A DNA stretch of 64,000 nt, taken from the NCBI GenBank assembly GCA_958296035.1, contig OY282431.1:496001-560000 (forward strand), written 5' to 3'. This stretch comes from Paracoccaceae bacterium. GTDB lineage: Bacteria > Pseudomonadota > Alphaproteobacteria > Rhodobacterales > Rhodobacteraceae. The translations under genes were made by a program, and so were the position numbers. Position 1 is the first letter of the stretch, and each line of letters opens with the position of its first letter. Shown here one piece after another: positions 9,637-19,266 of this stretch. The notes under the pieces are model-generated. The model saw only the letters and a list, made by a program, of their open reading frames with translations. It was not told the origin of the DNA and searched no databases.

Positions 9637-11286
9637 GTGACACGGTTCATCTTTATCACTGGAGGAGTTGTATCCTCTCTAGGAAAGGGATTGACCGCCG
9701 CTGCACTCGGTGCGCTGCTGCAGGCACGAGGATATAGCGTCCGGCTTCGCAAGCTGGACCCGTACCTCAATGTCGACCCCGGTACGATGAGTCCCTATGA
9801 GCATGGGGAAGTATTTGTAACTGAAGATGGTGCCGAGACAGACCTCGATATTGGTCACTATGAACGGTTCACCGGTGTTTCTGCCCGACGGAATGATTCA
9901 ACATCATCAGGGCGAATCTATTCCAGCGTGCTCCAGAAAGAACGGATGGGAACCTATCTGGGTCAAACCATTCAGGTCATCCCTCATGTGACCAACGAGA
10001 TCAAGGCGTTTATCGGGAAGGCCGAAAACAGTGCGGATTTTGTCCTCTGCGAAATCGGCGGCACGATCGGGGATATAGAAGGTTTGCCCTTCTACGAGGC
10101 CATAAGACAGTTTGTGCTGGAACGCCCGGAACACCAATGCGCATTGGTTCACGTCACCCTTGTGCCCTATCTGGACGCCTGCCACGAACTCAAGACCAAG
10201 CCGACCCAGCACTCGGTCAAGGAACTGCAGTCGATTGGATTGACACCAGATGTTCTGGTTTGCCGTTCCAATCAGGAACTTCCCGATAAGGAGCGTCAAA
10301 AGATTGCATTGTTCTGCAATGTCCACTCGGACAGTGTGATTTCGGCGCCGAACCTCAGATCGATATACGACGCGCCTGTTTCTCTCCACCGGATGGGACT
10401 GGATCGCGCCGTTTTGAGGGCCTTCCAAATCGACCCCCTTCCGCCTCCCGATCTGTCGAAGTGGCACAATGTCATGGACTGCATCAGTAATCCGGAGGGC
10501 ACTGTGCGGGTGGCAGTTGTTGGCAAATATACGGGGCTTGACGACGCCTACAAATCGATAAACGAAGCGCTTATGCATGGCGGCATTGCCAACCGGGTCA
10601 GGGTAGAAATCTGCTGGATACCGGCAGAGGTTTTCGAAAGTGAGGACCCGAGATTACAGCTCGAAGGATGCCATGCGATCTTGATTCCCGGTGGCTTTGG
10701 CGAACGAGGATCGGAAGGCAAAGTCATGGCTGCAGGGTTTGCTCGCCGAATGAAAGTGCCCTTTTTTGGCGTTTGCCTCGGTATGCAAATGGCCGTTATC
10801 GAGGCGGTACGCAACCTGCTTGGTGTCTCCAATGCCGGTTCGGAAGAATTTATTTCGGAGTATGAGAATGCGGGTGAACAAATTGAACCGGTGGTCTTCT
10901 ATCTGAAGAAGTGGACTCAGAAAGGCAAAAATGTACAGCGCAGCAAGCGCGATGCCAAAGGGGCGACCATGCGCCTGGGTGCCTACCCGGCAATTCTGCG
11001 TCCGGGGAGTTTGGCTGCCCGAACATACGGGACCAGGAGAATTTCGGAACGTCATCGGCATCGTTACGAGATCGACATCAAGTATCGCGACCAGCTCGAG
11101 CAGCAGGGAATCCTGTTCTCGGGAATGTCGCCCGACGATATCCTGCCGGAAATTCTTGAGATTGTGGACCATCCCTGGTTTATAGGCGTACAGTTTCATC
11201 CTGAACTGAAGTCCAGACCCTACGATCCGCACCCTCTGTTTGCGGCATTCATAAGGGCAGCAATCAGGCAGTCTCGGCTAGTGTGA
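9637..11286 (+). CDS. pyrG: CTP synthase PyrG
   Basis: Converts UTP to CTP with ATP and glutamine-derived ammonia. The N-terminal amidoligase domain begins [20 protein letters not shown] (P-loop-like) and continues with [20 protein letters not shown]. The C-terminal class I amidotransferase domain has nucleophile Cys380 ([10 protein letters not shown]) and [11 protein letters not shown]. Homology begins at a GTG at 9637 (MTRFIF); an in-frame GTG at 9619 would add six unrelated residues, and neither has a strong Shine-Dalgarno. Between residues ~425 and 445 it carries a lysine-rich loop ([16 protein letters not shown]) that looks a little longer and more basic than usual. Length is about 549 residues. 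Confidence 0.95.
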   Translation: MTRFIFITGGVVSSLGKGLTAAALGALLQARGYSVRLRKLDPYLNVDPGTMSPYEHGEVFVTEDGAETDLDIGHYERFTGVSARRNDSTSSGRIYSSVLQKERMGTYLGQTIQVIPHVTNEIKAFIGKAENSADFVLCEIGGTIGDIEGLPFYEAIRQFVLERPEHQCALVHVTLVPYLDACHELKTKPTQHSVKELQSIGLTPDVLVCRSNQELPDKERQKIALFCNVHSDSVISAPNLRSIYDAPVSLHRMGLDRAVLRAFQIDPLPPPDLSKWHNVMDCISNPEGTVRVAVVGKYTGLDDAYKSINEALMHGGIANRVRVEICWIPAEVFESEDPRLQLEGCHAILIPGGFGERGSEGKVMAAGFARRMKVPFFGVCLGMQMAVIEAVRNLLGVSNAGSEEFISEYENAGEQIEPVVFYLKKWTQKGKNVQRSKRDAKGATMRLGAYPAILRPGSLAARTYGTRRISERHRHRYEIDIKYRDQLEQQGILFSGMSPDDILPEILEIVDHPWFIGVQFHPELKSRPYDPHPLFAAFIRAAIRQSRLV

Positions 11287-11318
11287 AGGATGGCCTGTAT
11301 TGGCCGCTAATTCACACT
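11280..11318 (+). terminator. Inverted repeat at the end of pyrG, possible terminator
   Basis: AGTGTGAA (11280-11287) pairs with TTCACACT (11311-11318), and GGCC...GGCC can pair inside the loop. The repeat overlaps the pyrG stop codon and has no T-tract, so termination is only a guess. Confidence 0.3.
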
Positions 11319-11678
11319 GTAACTGGTCACAAGGTATGACAGTTTCATTGACGCGTCCGTTCTGTTGCCAGGCGAGAACCTGCAGGGGTGGACACAGCGT
11401 CTTGCCACATGTTGGCGGATCGTACATCAGGTCGAAGGAGCTGAGAATTTCTACAGTAGAGTTCCAGTTTGACTGCGCAACCACCCGGGCATCGGCAACT
11501 CTGTGCCAGGCGCCGGTCCCAAGTGGTACAATCCTGCCGATACACCAATCAATGCAGTCTGTGTTGAGTGGTCACAAGACAGCAACACCATGAATCCTGG
11601 AATAGCCAGTCGGCCTCAATCGCTGATGAAGTCCGCCGAGGAATGTTGCGGGCCGCATGACGAGCCTGGGAAATAGGA
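11319..11678. other. Gap between pyrG and thiamine pyrophosphokinase
   Basis: No supported gene. A 10-nt word (TGGTCACAAG) occurs twice, near 11325 and 11570. No tRNA or riboswitch fold was recognised. Confidence 0.35.
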
Positions 11679-12362
11679 ATGCGGGAATCTTCTGCCACGG
11701 CATTTACGATCGTTGGCGCCGGTGCTTGCACCAGGGAAGAATTGCGTCTGGCAATGTCCGTCGCTCCTGGACTGGTAGCTGCGGACGGTGGAGCCGCACG
11801 CATCACGAGCGAAGGATTGCAGGCAACCTCGGTCATAGGTGATTTTGATTCCTTGCCCAGATCCTTGCTGCCTTCTCTTGGCGACACGCGATTGCAACAG
11901 GTTGGGGAGCAGGACACTACGGATTTCGACAAATGTGTGCGCATGACAGAGGTCGATCTCCTTGTCGGTGTTGGCGTGCTGAGTCCGGCCCTGGATCACG
12001 CTCTTGCAGCGCTCCATGTCCTGCTTAAGTACCGCTGGCGCAAGATCATCCTGTTGCGAAAGCCGGACATATGCATGTTGTGCCCTCCCGAACTCACATT
12101 GCGACTGCCGGCTGACGAACGCGTATCACTGTTCCCGATGGCCGAGGTTCAAGGGCTTTCAAAAGGGCTTGCGTGGCCAATCGACGGCATTGACTTTTCG
12201 CCGCATACGCGTGTCGGCACTTCCAACCGGGTTTCAACCGGCCCTGTACGGCTGCGGTTTTCAAGCCCTGGCATGTTGATGATACTCTCCGACAAGTTCT
12301 TGGAAATTGTCGCCAAAGCACTCAGTCAAACATGCATGTGGCCACCAGAAGAGCCAGATTAG
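11679..12362 (+). CDS. thiN: Thiamine pyrophosphokinase
   Basis: Transfers pyrophosphate from ATP to thiamine, giving thiamine diphosphate. Family motifs appear in order: VAADGGAARITSEGLQ near residue 34, VIGDFDSLP (the metal-binding DFD at 55-57), QDTTDFDKCV (78-87), GVLSPALDHALAALHVL where the family has a GGRxDH-type segment, and a C-terminal beta domain ending VRLRFSSPGMLMIL. The 227 residues match the family. GVLSPALDH differs from the common glycine-rich form, a modest divergence. The start is an ATG just after a weak GGGAAATAGG. No other thiamine gene lies nearby. Confidence 0.85.
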   Translation: MRESSATAFTIVGAGACTREELRLAMSVAPGLVAADGGAARITSEGLQATSVIGDFDSLPRSLLPSLGDTRLQQVGEQDTTDFDKCVRMTEVDLLVGVGVLSPALDHALAALHVLLKYRWRKIILLRKPDICMLCPPELTLRLPADERVSLFPMAEVQGLSKGLAWPIDGIDFSPHTRVGTSNRVSTGPVRLRFSSPGMLMILSDKFLEIVAKALSQTCMWPPEEPD

Positions 12363-12711
12363 GCCACAAAAGTGCCAGCACGCTTTTCGATTTGTGATCC
12401 GCGCGTGGCAATTGGAACCGGGGAGTAGCTGGAGTCCAAAAGCAGTTTCGACTGACAGAGCGTGTTAAGTTCGAGCATTCGATTGGCCCGCGTGGCAGAA
12501 GCCTTACGCAGAATTCAAGAATCCAACTTGCGCTGTGTCCGGTCTCCCTGATGCACGAGACTGGTCGCACTGGAAGAAAATGATAAGAGCGGTAATTGAG
12601 GTAAGAAAGAATCCTGAAGAGTCCACGATCCGGTCGTACTCAGACAATTGGAACTATTAGACATCACAGCGTGCTCACCTGCCGACAACCGTTATCGGCT
12701 GTAATTGACAA
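12363..12711. other. Gap before the SNF2 helicase remnant
   Basis: No gene is supported. The sequence may include further unrecognisable decay of the helicase locus that follows. Confidence 0.35.
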
Positions 12712-13869
12712 GGCCGACTTCATGCGTGAAGAGAGTGCTGTTCTCGAAGAGCTTGAGACTACCATCACAGAGTAGCGCAACAGTTACCCGATTGAGGTCA
12801 TCGCCAAGATCCGGAAGCTGGTTGGCGGACGAAAGGTCGCACCTGCTCTTAGAGAGCTTAAGGAGATGCTGGAAGGATCGGATCAGAGGGTTGTGGTATT
12901 TGCGCATCACCATGATGTTGTTGATGCTCTGATGGAAGGTCTTAAACAATACAACCCTGTGCGCATCGACGGCCGCGTGGCCATGAAAAGGCGCAACGAA
13001 AATGTGGCGACTCTTAGGAAGATCCCCAATGCCGTGTTCTTGTCGGCAACATCAAGGCCGCCGGTGTGGGACTGACGCTTACAGCTGCTTACAATGTGTT
13101 CTTTGTAGAGTTGCCCTGGACGCCGGCCGAATTGATACAGGCTGAAGACCGGTGTCACTGCATAGGACAGCATTCAAGTGTAAACGTGAACATTCTTGCC
13201 ATTGAAGGCAGCATTAATAGCAGGATTGCCGAGTTGCTTGTTCACAAGGCACGTGTGGTTAACAAGACCATGGATCATGGATGCCGACAATCTTGCCAAG
13301 CCGAGACAAAGCATCATAAGCGAAGTGTTTCTGTCCAAGAGGCCTACTGACGAACCTTCGGAAACTGTGGCAAAGAACAGCGCCTTGATGCAGGCTGCTA
13401 TTGATGGGCTGCGACATATTGCCGCAATGGACGGTGACAAGGCAACATTCAGAAATGGCGTAGGGTTTTCCCGCTACACGTGGAAGACAGGCAACTGGCT
13501 TGCCGGACTGGATACGCTGACCGAAAGGCAACTCAAGACTGCCATCAACATCTGCAAATTTCACAGTCGTCAATTTCCCAAAGAAATAGGGGAGCGTTTT
13601 TCACGAGCAATAGATCGCCGACAGAGCTTTATGTTCTCAATCGTATGGTCAACACTTGGAACCTTCAGGCCGACAAAAGCATACCGTCTGTCGCCGATAA
13701 TATGAAGAAAATCATTTGGACGGGGATTCGTCCTGAGCGCTGCCCGGGGGATTTTACTGTGGAAGACCAAGAGCGTTACGATGCCCTTCTTGCCGGTTAC
13801 AGGAAATTGAATGACGAACTCGACGCAATGTTGAGGAAAATCCTTGGCGATGACGGCCAAGCTTCTTGA
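12712..13869 (+). pseudogene. Decayed SNF2-family helicase (C-terminal part)
   Basis: Remnant of a SMARCAL1/HARP-like or mobile-element-type SNF2 helicase. One frame reads ADFMREESAVLEELE, passes an in-frame TAG near 12774, then gives IEVIAKIRKLVGGRKVAPAL, VVVFAHHHDVVDAL and VRIDGRVAMKRR. A one-base shift near 13040 moves to VGNIKAAGVGLTLTAAYNV, PAELIQAEDRCHCIGQ and LAIEGSINSRIAELLVHKA, which are helicase motifs V and VI. Another shift near 13280 leads to AAMDGDKATFRNGVGFSRY and LDTLTERQLKTAINICKFHS, a C-terminal region seen in such helicases. A final frame ends near 13869. The ATPase half with Walker A/B is absent. Order and spacing fit one ancestral gene, now clearly non-functional. Confidence 0.75.
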
Positions 13870-14103
13870 TCCTCTCGGAGCGGACAACCAGACGGAATCT
13901 CCGCTGCCCAAACTCACTCCCGAGCTTACAAGGAAACTTGTCAAGGGCGTAGCCAACAAGACAAGAGCCGATGCCTAAAGGAAACGCTATGCCAGCGATC
14001 CCGAGTTCAGGGAAAAGGAAAAGAAGAGAAACCCTGCCTACTACCACCAGACAGGAAAGCAGAAAAGAAATGGATACTCTGAACCCCGGCTCCACAGGCT
14101 GTA
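13850..14103 (+). pseudogene. Small basic ORF with an in-frame stop after the helicase remnant
   Basis: An ATG at 13850 overlapping the last helicase frame opens 42 codons (MTAKLLDPLGADNQTESP and onward) to a TAA at 13976-13978. Past that stop the same frame continues as RKRYASDPEFREKEKKRN and AYYHQTGKQKRNGYSEP, ending near 14103. The overlap suggests an old operon with the helicase. The basic character hints at nucleic-acid binding, but I do not recognise the family. Confidence 0.35.
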
Positions 14104-14146
14104 ACGTTGCCGCCCGATTGACCAGTAGTGAACAGACGGGGTCAAG

Positions 14147-14175
14147 TTGACGCTGAGCTAACGGTTAGGATATTC
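14147..14175 (+). promoter_or_regulatory. Candidate promoter of the Sel1-repeat gene
   Basis: TTGACG (14147-14152) with GATATT (14169-14174) at 16-nt spacing, about 170 nt before the ATG. This is a visual match only. Confidence 0.25.
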
Positions 14176-14343
14176 CCGATCCCTGGAAATTGGAATTTCA
14201 CATACGGAGGTAGCCAATGTAGCTAAAGGGCGGCTACCACCCGTTGTGTATCAGGTCGTGCCTATATGCTTCGGGGACCCGACGGCATTCAGCACTACGG
14301 AGGGTGAGGGTTTGATACCCCTGAGGCGAGAATCGGTAGAGTC

Positions 14344-15534
14344 ATGATCATTCGGGCTGTCTTGGTTGGCACATTTATCTTGTTTGGAGTCGCAGTTTGT
14401 GCGGCCAGCTTTAGAGTTGAGGACTTCCAGCCGGAAGAAATGGTTGCTGTGCAAGAATGGGCCAAACGGGGTGATGCTGTGGCGCAGTTCACTCTGGCGA
14501 CAATGTACTGTTACGGGGCGGGCGTTCCGAAAAACTACCGAGAGGCCGCGAAGTGGTTCAGCCTTGCGGCTGAACAAGGCCAAATCTACGCGCAGCATGA
14601 TCTGGGTTTCATGTACTCCTACGGCGAGGATGGTCGGCAGGATTGCCGAGAGGTTATGAGGCTGCTCCGCCTGGGGGCAGAGCAGGGCCGTGCTTCGGCA
14701 CAGTAATTTCTGGGCCAAAGTTACTTCTATGGTAACGGTGTTCGGCAGGATAACAGAGAGGCCGCGAAATGGTTCCGCCTGGCGGCTGAACAAGGCGAAA
14801 CCTACGCGCAGCATGATCTGGGTTTAATGCACGTACGCGGTTTGGGTGTTCCGCAGGATTACAATGAGGCTGTGAAGTGGTTCCGCCTGGGGGCAGAGCA
14901 AGGCCATGCAGGGGCGCAGTCTAATCTGGGTGTGAAGTACTACCGCGGCGAGGGTGTACCGCAGGATTACCGAGAGGCTGTGAAGTGGTACCGACTGGCG
15001 GCTGAGCAAGGCCATGCCAGGGCGCAGTTCTATCTGGGTAACATGTACGGCCGCGGCGAGGGTGTACCGCAGGATTACCGAGAGGGCGAGCAGTGGATTC
15101 GCTTGGCGGCAATGCAGGGCTTCGTAGAAGCTCAGTACACAATGGGACAACTGCACGGTTACGGCTACGGAATTCCCGTGGATTGGGTGCATGCACACGC
15201 TTGGTCAAATCTTGCAGCTGCGCAGGGTCATGAGGAGGCCAGAGAGTATCGGGATGAATTGCAAGATCTCATGACAAGAGAACAGGTGATCAGGGCTCAG
15301 CGGATGGCGAGTGAATGGGTGCCCAATTCACCGCTTCCACTCGGCAATGGAACGGCATTCGTCCAGCGAGCCTTATACAGTCTGGATTATGAACCCGGTC
15401 CCATTGACGGTCGCATCGGTCCTCGAACTCGGGCAGCAATTCGTTCGTACCAACACGATCATGGTCTGCCGGTTGATGGTCAGATCTCCAGCATATTGCA
15501 AGATGCGCTGTGGGACGAATTGGCGAACAGGTGA
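14344..15534 (+). pseudogene. Sel1-repeat / peptidoglycan-binding protein gene with one in-frame stop
   Basis: One continuous frame of 396 codons is split by a TAA at codon 121 (14704-14706). It encodes an N-terminal hydrophobic signal peptide (residues 1-21), seven Sel1-like repeats of about 36 residues (pattern AQxxLGxMYxxGxGVPQDYREAxKWxxLAAEQG), and a C-terminal PG_binding_1 domain (QRALYSLDYEPGPIDGRIG, then TRAAIRSYQHDHGLPVDG). The stop replaces the aromatic or His residue after AQ in repeat 3 and could come from TAT or TAC by one base change. The rest of the frame is intact, so the mutation looks recent. Reinitiation at 14827 could still make a 235-residue C-terminal piece without signal peptide. 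Periplasmic Sel1/PG-binding proteins usually act in envelope assembly or host interaction. Confidence 0.8.
14725..15120 (+). repeat. 108-bp tandem repeats inside the Sel1 gene
   Basis: The Sel1 units are also repeated at the DNA level. GGTGTACCGCAGGATTACCG recurs at about 14951 and 15059, exactly one 108-bp period apart, and weaker copies lie upstream near 14735 and 14843. Near identity points to recent duplication or gene conversion and makes the locus prone to copy-number change. Confidence 0.7.
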
Positions 15535-16762
15535 TTGGGTTAGTGAAGCAGGTGTAGCTGTTGGGGACACCGGCCTGTCTCCGCATGATAGGATTGCGAT
15601 TAGAGAGCAATGAATGCAGCCAAGGCTGTGATGAGGTGTTGTGAGTTCGGGACGTTACGCCACGGTTTGCGAAGTTGGCCTAGAAACAATCGGAAAGTTT
15701 TGCCGGGCACATGGCGGCTGAGGAAAGTAACTGAGGCCGGGTGGCGAGATTGCAACCGACTGCAGCGCACGTACAAGTTAACCATATATTGACAACTCGT
15801 TTGGTTGGCGCTGGCAAAATAGCTTTTGGGGAGAGAGAGAATCAGGCCCTAACCAAAGCGATGAAGCCAGACTGTACTCTGTCGTCATGGCCCAGGGGCC
15901 GCAATCTTGAGGCAACGACCTCGCTGGGCAGGCCTTGCACCACAACAAGAGTTGCAGCGTTCATGATCGGTAATGCGCAGTTGGCTATTGTGTCTGATCT
16001 GCAGACCAGTTTCACGCCACCATACAGCGCTGAGCTTGATCTCGATCGCGGCAAGGAAATTGGCACCCGCGACTGCCAGCCCGAAGGCTGATGTCCGGTC
16101 AGTCATGCAAAATCAGGGGTGGATAGCTTTCTCGCGATCGGGAGCAAGGGTCTTCGCAATTGGCCCCGACGCTTCGTTACAATCACTGGTCGTTCCGGGA
16201 ATACATCACCATGAACAGAAACCAGCCGCAGACGCCCGATATTGACATTCATCAATTGTCCAATTCGGGGCAATTGTTATTTCACAGTTCCAGCCGCTGG
16301 CAAGTCTGGACCGGAGTTTTCTGTTTGTCGAAAATGTCGGTCTGGCAATTCAGTGTAATGCGATCCGTTTGACCAGCACCTGGATAGGGGAACCAGGTGT
16401 TGGGAGACCGATATTCTCTGGTTGGGCACCAAGTTATCAGGTGTGGCCGTCAAGCTTGCCTCCCGTGGTATTGAACTGCAAGGTCGGTTTTTGGTTGCTG
16501 CCCAGAGACCAATATGGATTGCCCGCGCATTCGCTTACTGTCCCCATTTTCGCGAGCTCCAAAGCCGTTAAGTGAGTCCTGCTGTATTCTGACGATTGCC
16601 TGACTTTTCTATCGCCTCCGAAGACATGCGACAATTTCGGCACCGTCGGCATTCAGCCTGCACACTATGCAGTTTGTAAACTAAGAGTATTCGGTATTCG
16701 GATCGCGCCTTAATTCATTCGACACGCGATCCCTGCTCACACGCAAGACCAGGAGGACCGCC
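15535..16762. other. About 1.2 kb without a supportable gene
   Basis: Short frames occur on both strands, but none has a known domain or a good start. A perfect TTGACA at 15789-15794 has only a poor -10 (CAAAAT, 20 nt away). I saw no Pho-box-like direct repeat before phnA. The last bases hold the phnA ribosome binding site AGGAGG (16749-16755). Confidence 0.4.
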
Positions 16763-18019
16763 ATGGCAACCGGCACGCTGAATGTAAACGGCACAGCCTA
16801 CCGCTGGCCACAGAACCCGATTGTGGTGGTTTGTATCGATGGAGGCGACCCTGCCTATATCAAGCACGGCCTGGCAAACGGGATCATCCCCACGATCGAA
16901 CGCTGGATACGCACAGGGTTCCATACCCTGGCAAGAGCCACAATGCCGAGTTTCACTTGTCCCAACAACATGTCCATCGCGACCGGGTGTCCGGCGTCAG
17001 TTCATGGCATCTCGGGCAATTTCTACCTTGATCGGAAGACGCGGAAACCAGTTGTCATGACCGGGCCCGATTTGCTCCGGGTCAATTCAGTGATGAGCGA
17101 ATTCTCGCGCCGTGGTGCACGCGTGGTTTCGGTTACCGCCAAAGACAAGCTCCGCCGTCAGCTCCAGAAAAACATGGATCTTTCAAACGGCTCAGCCAGT
17201 TTTTCTTCCCAGCACGCTGATTGCTGCACATTGGAGGAAAACGGAATCGAGACCACACTGGACTTTGTCGGGGAGCCTCTTCCGGACATGTACTCCGCGG
17301 AGCTTTCGCTGTTCGTGCTCAATGCAGGTCTCAAGTTGCTCAAAGTGCGCCGCCCCGAGATTCTCTATCTTTCGCTTACCGATTTCATCCAGCATGCCCA
17401 TGCACCAGGCCATCCCGCGGCCAATCACTTCTACGCGGAAATGGACACACTCCTTGGCAAATTTGAAGAATTGGGCGCCATCGTGGCACTCGCCGCGGAC
17501 CACGGCATGAATGACAAGTCGAACGACGACGGGACGCCGTGCGTTGTATGGCTCCAGAGTATCCTCGACGACGAGTTTGGCCGCGGGTCACTCACGGTCA
17601 TCTGTCCGATAACTGATGCTTTCGTAGGCCACCACGGAGCGCTCGGCGGCTTTGTGCGCGTGTACTTCAATGATGATATCCGTCCTGAGCGAGTAAAGGA
17701 GACGATTTCCGACGTGCCAGGCGTGGACTGCGTGTTGTCGCGCATGGATGTGGTTCGGGAGTACAACTTGCCGGCCGGGCCCGAGGGGGATTTGGCGGTG
17801 TTCGGTGACCTGCATACCGTCATCGGCACTCGCGAGGTTGACCACGATTTGCATGGTCTAAAAGGTCAAAGGCTCCGAACGCATGGCAGCGTTTATGAGG
17901 CTGACGTGCCGTTTATCATAAGCCGACCGGTCAGTAACGAGTATGCGCGCCGTGCTGAAGATGCACGTTTACACAGCTATGAGACATTCGACTACGTGCT
18001 CAACGGCATCACTGTTTGA
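16763..18019 (+). CDS. phnA: Phosphonoacetate hydrolase PhnA
   Basis: Hydrolyses phosphonoacetate to acetate and phosphate (alkaline-phosphatase superfamily, two zinc ions). The 418 residues match the characterised enzyme. Metal and catalytic elements are VVVCIDGGDP (Asp26), nucleophile Thr65 in ATMPSFTCPNNMSIA, LSLTDFIQHAHAPG (Asp and His ligands), LAADHGMND (Asp-His) and LRTHGSVYEADVP (His). The start is an ATG after a strong AGGAGG. It heads a cassette with a phosphonate-type alcohol dehydrogenase and an aldehyde dehydrogenase, consistent with being the terminal C-P bond cleavage step. No phnW, phnX or ABC phosphonate transporter is in the window. Confidence 0.92.
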   Translation: MATGTLNVNGTAYRWPQNPIVVVCIDGGDPAYIKHGLANGIIPTIERWIRTGFHTLARATMPSFTCPNNMSIATGCPASVHGISGNFYLDRKTRKPVVMTGPDLLRVNSVMSEFSRRGARVVSVTAKDKLRRQLQKNMDLSNGSASFSSQHADCCTLEENGIETTLDFVGEPLPDMYSAELSLFVLNAGLKLLKVRRPEILYLSLTDFIQHAHAPGHPAANHFYAEMDTLLGKFEELGAIVALAADHGMNDKSNDDGTPCVVWLQSILDDEFGRGSLTVICPITDAFVGHHGALGGFVRVYFNDDIRPERVKETISDVPGVDCVLSRMDVVREYNLPAGPEGDLAVFGDLHTVIGTREVDHDLHGLKGQRLRTHGSVYEADVPFIISRPVSNEYARRAEDARLHSYETFDYVLNGITV

Positions 18020-18119
18020 CACCTATTGTTGAGGCATTCGGAATCGCCCAACGGGTCTTCTAGCCGGGCATCAGGGTTCGAATCGCAGCGATCGGAGTGG
18101 AGAAACCAAGGACAAGTCT

Positions 18120-19214
18120 ATGAGCAGGATCGGTCGTGCCGTGGTCTACCCGGCGCCCAATGCACCATTTGAAATGCGCCAATATCCTGTGCGCGACGTT
18201 CATGCCGGTGAAGTCTTGGTAAGAATCACAATGTCCACTATCTGCCGGTCGGATATCCACTCCTATGAGGGCCGGCGCTCCAATCCGTTTCCCGGCATTC
18301 TGGGACACGAAATAATTGGCGTAATCGAGCAAATGGGCGAATGTGTGGGCAACGACCTGCGCGGCGACTCGCTCGCTCCGGGCGACCGTGTCACCTGGAC
18401 CGAATTCTTCACCGATGGCCCGTCGTATTATCGTGACGTGCTTGACATGCCGCAAAAAGCGCCGGGGCTGCGCAAGTATGGTCACGATCATGTCGACGAC
18501 GAACCCCATTTCTTGGGCGGTTTTGCCGACTATTGCTATATCCAGCCTGGCACCGGTATTCTCAAGCTTCCCGATGAGATCACCGATGAAGAGGCTACCC
18601 CGCTAAACTGTGGCATTGCGACAATGATCGCGGCAACGGAAGCTGCTGATATCTCAGTCGGTGAGACGGTTGTGGTTCAGGGTCTGGGTTTGCTGGGAAT
18701 TTACGGATGCGCCATTGCAAAGTCCCGGGGTGCAGCGCGAATTATCGGACTCGACAAGAATTGTTCACGGCGCCGTAAGGCAAGACTGTTTGGTGCCGAC
18801 CTGACCTTTGACGTCGAGACGATGAGCGATGATGAACTGGTGGTGGCTGTCCGCGACGCGTCACCCCCGGATGGACCGGACGTTGTACTGGAAGTGTGTG
18901 GAGTTTCCTCGGTAATTCCGGGTGGCGTGCGCATGCTGCGCATTGGCGGGCGATATGTTCTGGCCGGACTGATTAATCCAGGTTCGACGTTTGAGCTTGA
19001 CGGTAGCGAACTTGTCCACAAATGGATCACCTTGAAAGGCATCCACAACTACCATCCACGCCATCTTGTTCAGGCACTCGACTTCGTCATGGCCAACCGG
19101 GACAGGTATCCGTTCGCAGAGATCGTAGACGCGCGTTTCAACCTCGATCAGCTTGACACTGCATTTGAAATGGCTGCCAAGCACCGCGTGCTGCGTGCTG
19201 CCATCGTGCCATAA
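18120..19214 (+). CDS. Zinc-type alcohol dehydrogenase associated with phosphonate catabolism (HpnZ-like)
   Basis: A 364-residue medium-chain dehydrogenase. Catalytic zinc residues are seen at Cys42 (TICRSDIHSYEG) and His63-Glu64 (LGHE), with Cys in LNCGIAT as a further ligand; the Rossmann motif is VVVQGLGLLGIYGCAIAKS. The family is the one proposed from genome context to act on phosphonates. The structural-zinc lobe is unusual: where homologs read CGxCxxC...KC, this protein has DGPSYYRDVLDMPQKA, with all four cysteines replaced. A likely reaction is oxidation of 2-hydroxyethylphosphonate to phosphonoacetaldehyde (inference). It sits 100 bp after phnA and 52 bp before the aldehyde dehydrogenase, so an operon is probable. 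Confidence 0.82.
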   Translation: MSRIGRAVVYPAPNAPFEMRQYPVRDVHAGEVLVRITMSTICRSDIHSYEGRRSNPFPGILGHEIIGVIEQMGECVGNDLRGDSLAPGDRVTWTEFFTDGPSYYRDVLDMPQKAPGLRKYGHDHVDDEPHFLGGFADYCYIQPGTGILKLPDEITDEEATPLNCGIATMIAATEAADISVGETVVVQGLGLLGIYGCAIAKSRGAARIIGLDKNCSRRRKARLFGADLTFDVETMSDDELVVAVRDASPPDGPDVVLEVCGVSSVIPGGVRMLRIGGRYVLAGLINPGSTFELDGSELVHKWITLKGIHNYHPRHLVQALDFVMANRDRYPFAEIVDARFNLDQLDTAFEMAAKHRVLRAAIVP

Positions 19215-19266
19215 CAAGTTGCCCAAATCACCAATTTCTGCACCAGACAAATACCAGGAGACGACC

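Noticed and set aside
12992-13360. Two separate small genes in the helicase remnant
   Set aside because: The reading frames carry consecutive motifs of one SNF2 helicase joined by a one-base shift, so they are pieces of one pseudogene.
14251-15208. Long minus-strand frames across the Sel1 gene
   Set aside because: They reflect the repetitive DNA of the plus-strand Sel1 repeats. Their apparent protein repeats have the same 36-residue period and no independent start.
15789-15820. Promoter with perfect TTGACA
   Set aside because: The only A/T-rich -10 candidate is 20 nt away and no gene starts within reach.
16600-16762. Pho box upstream of phnA
   Set aside because: No pair of CTGTCA-like direct repeats at the required spacing was found. 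A short TATTCGG direct repeat is present but does not match.
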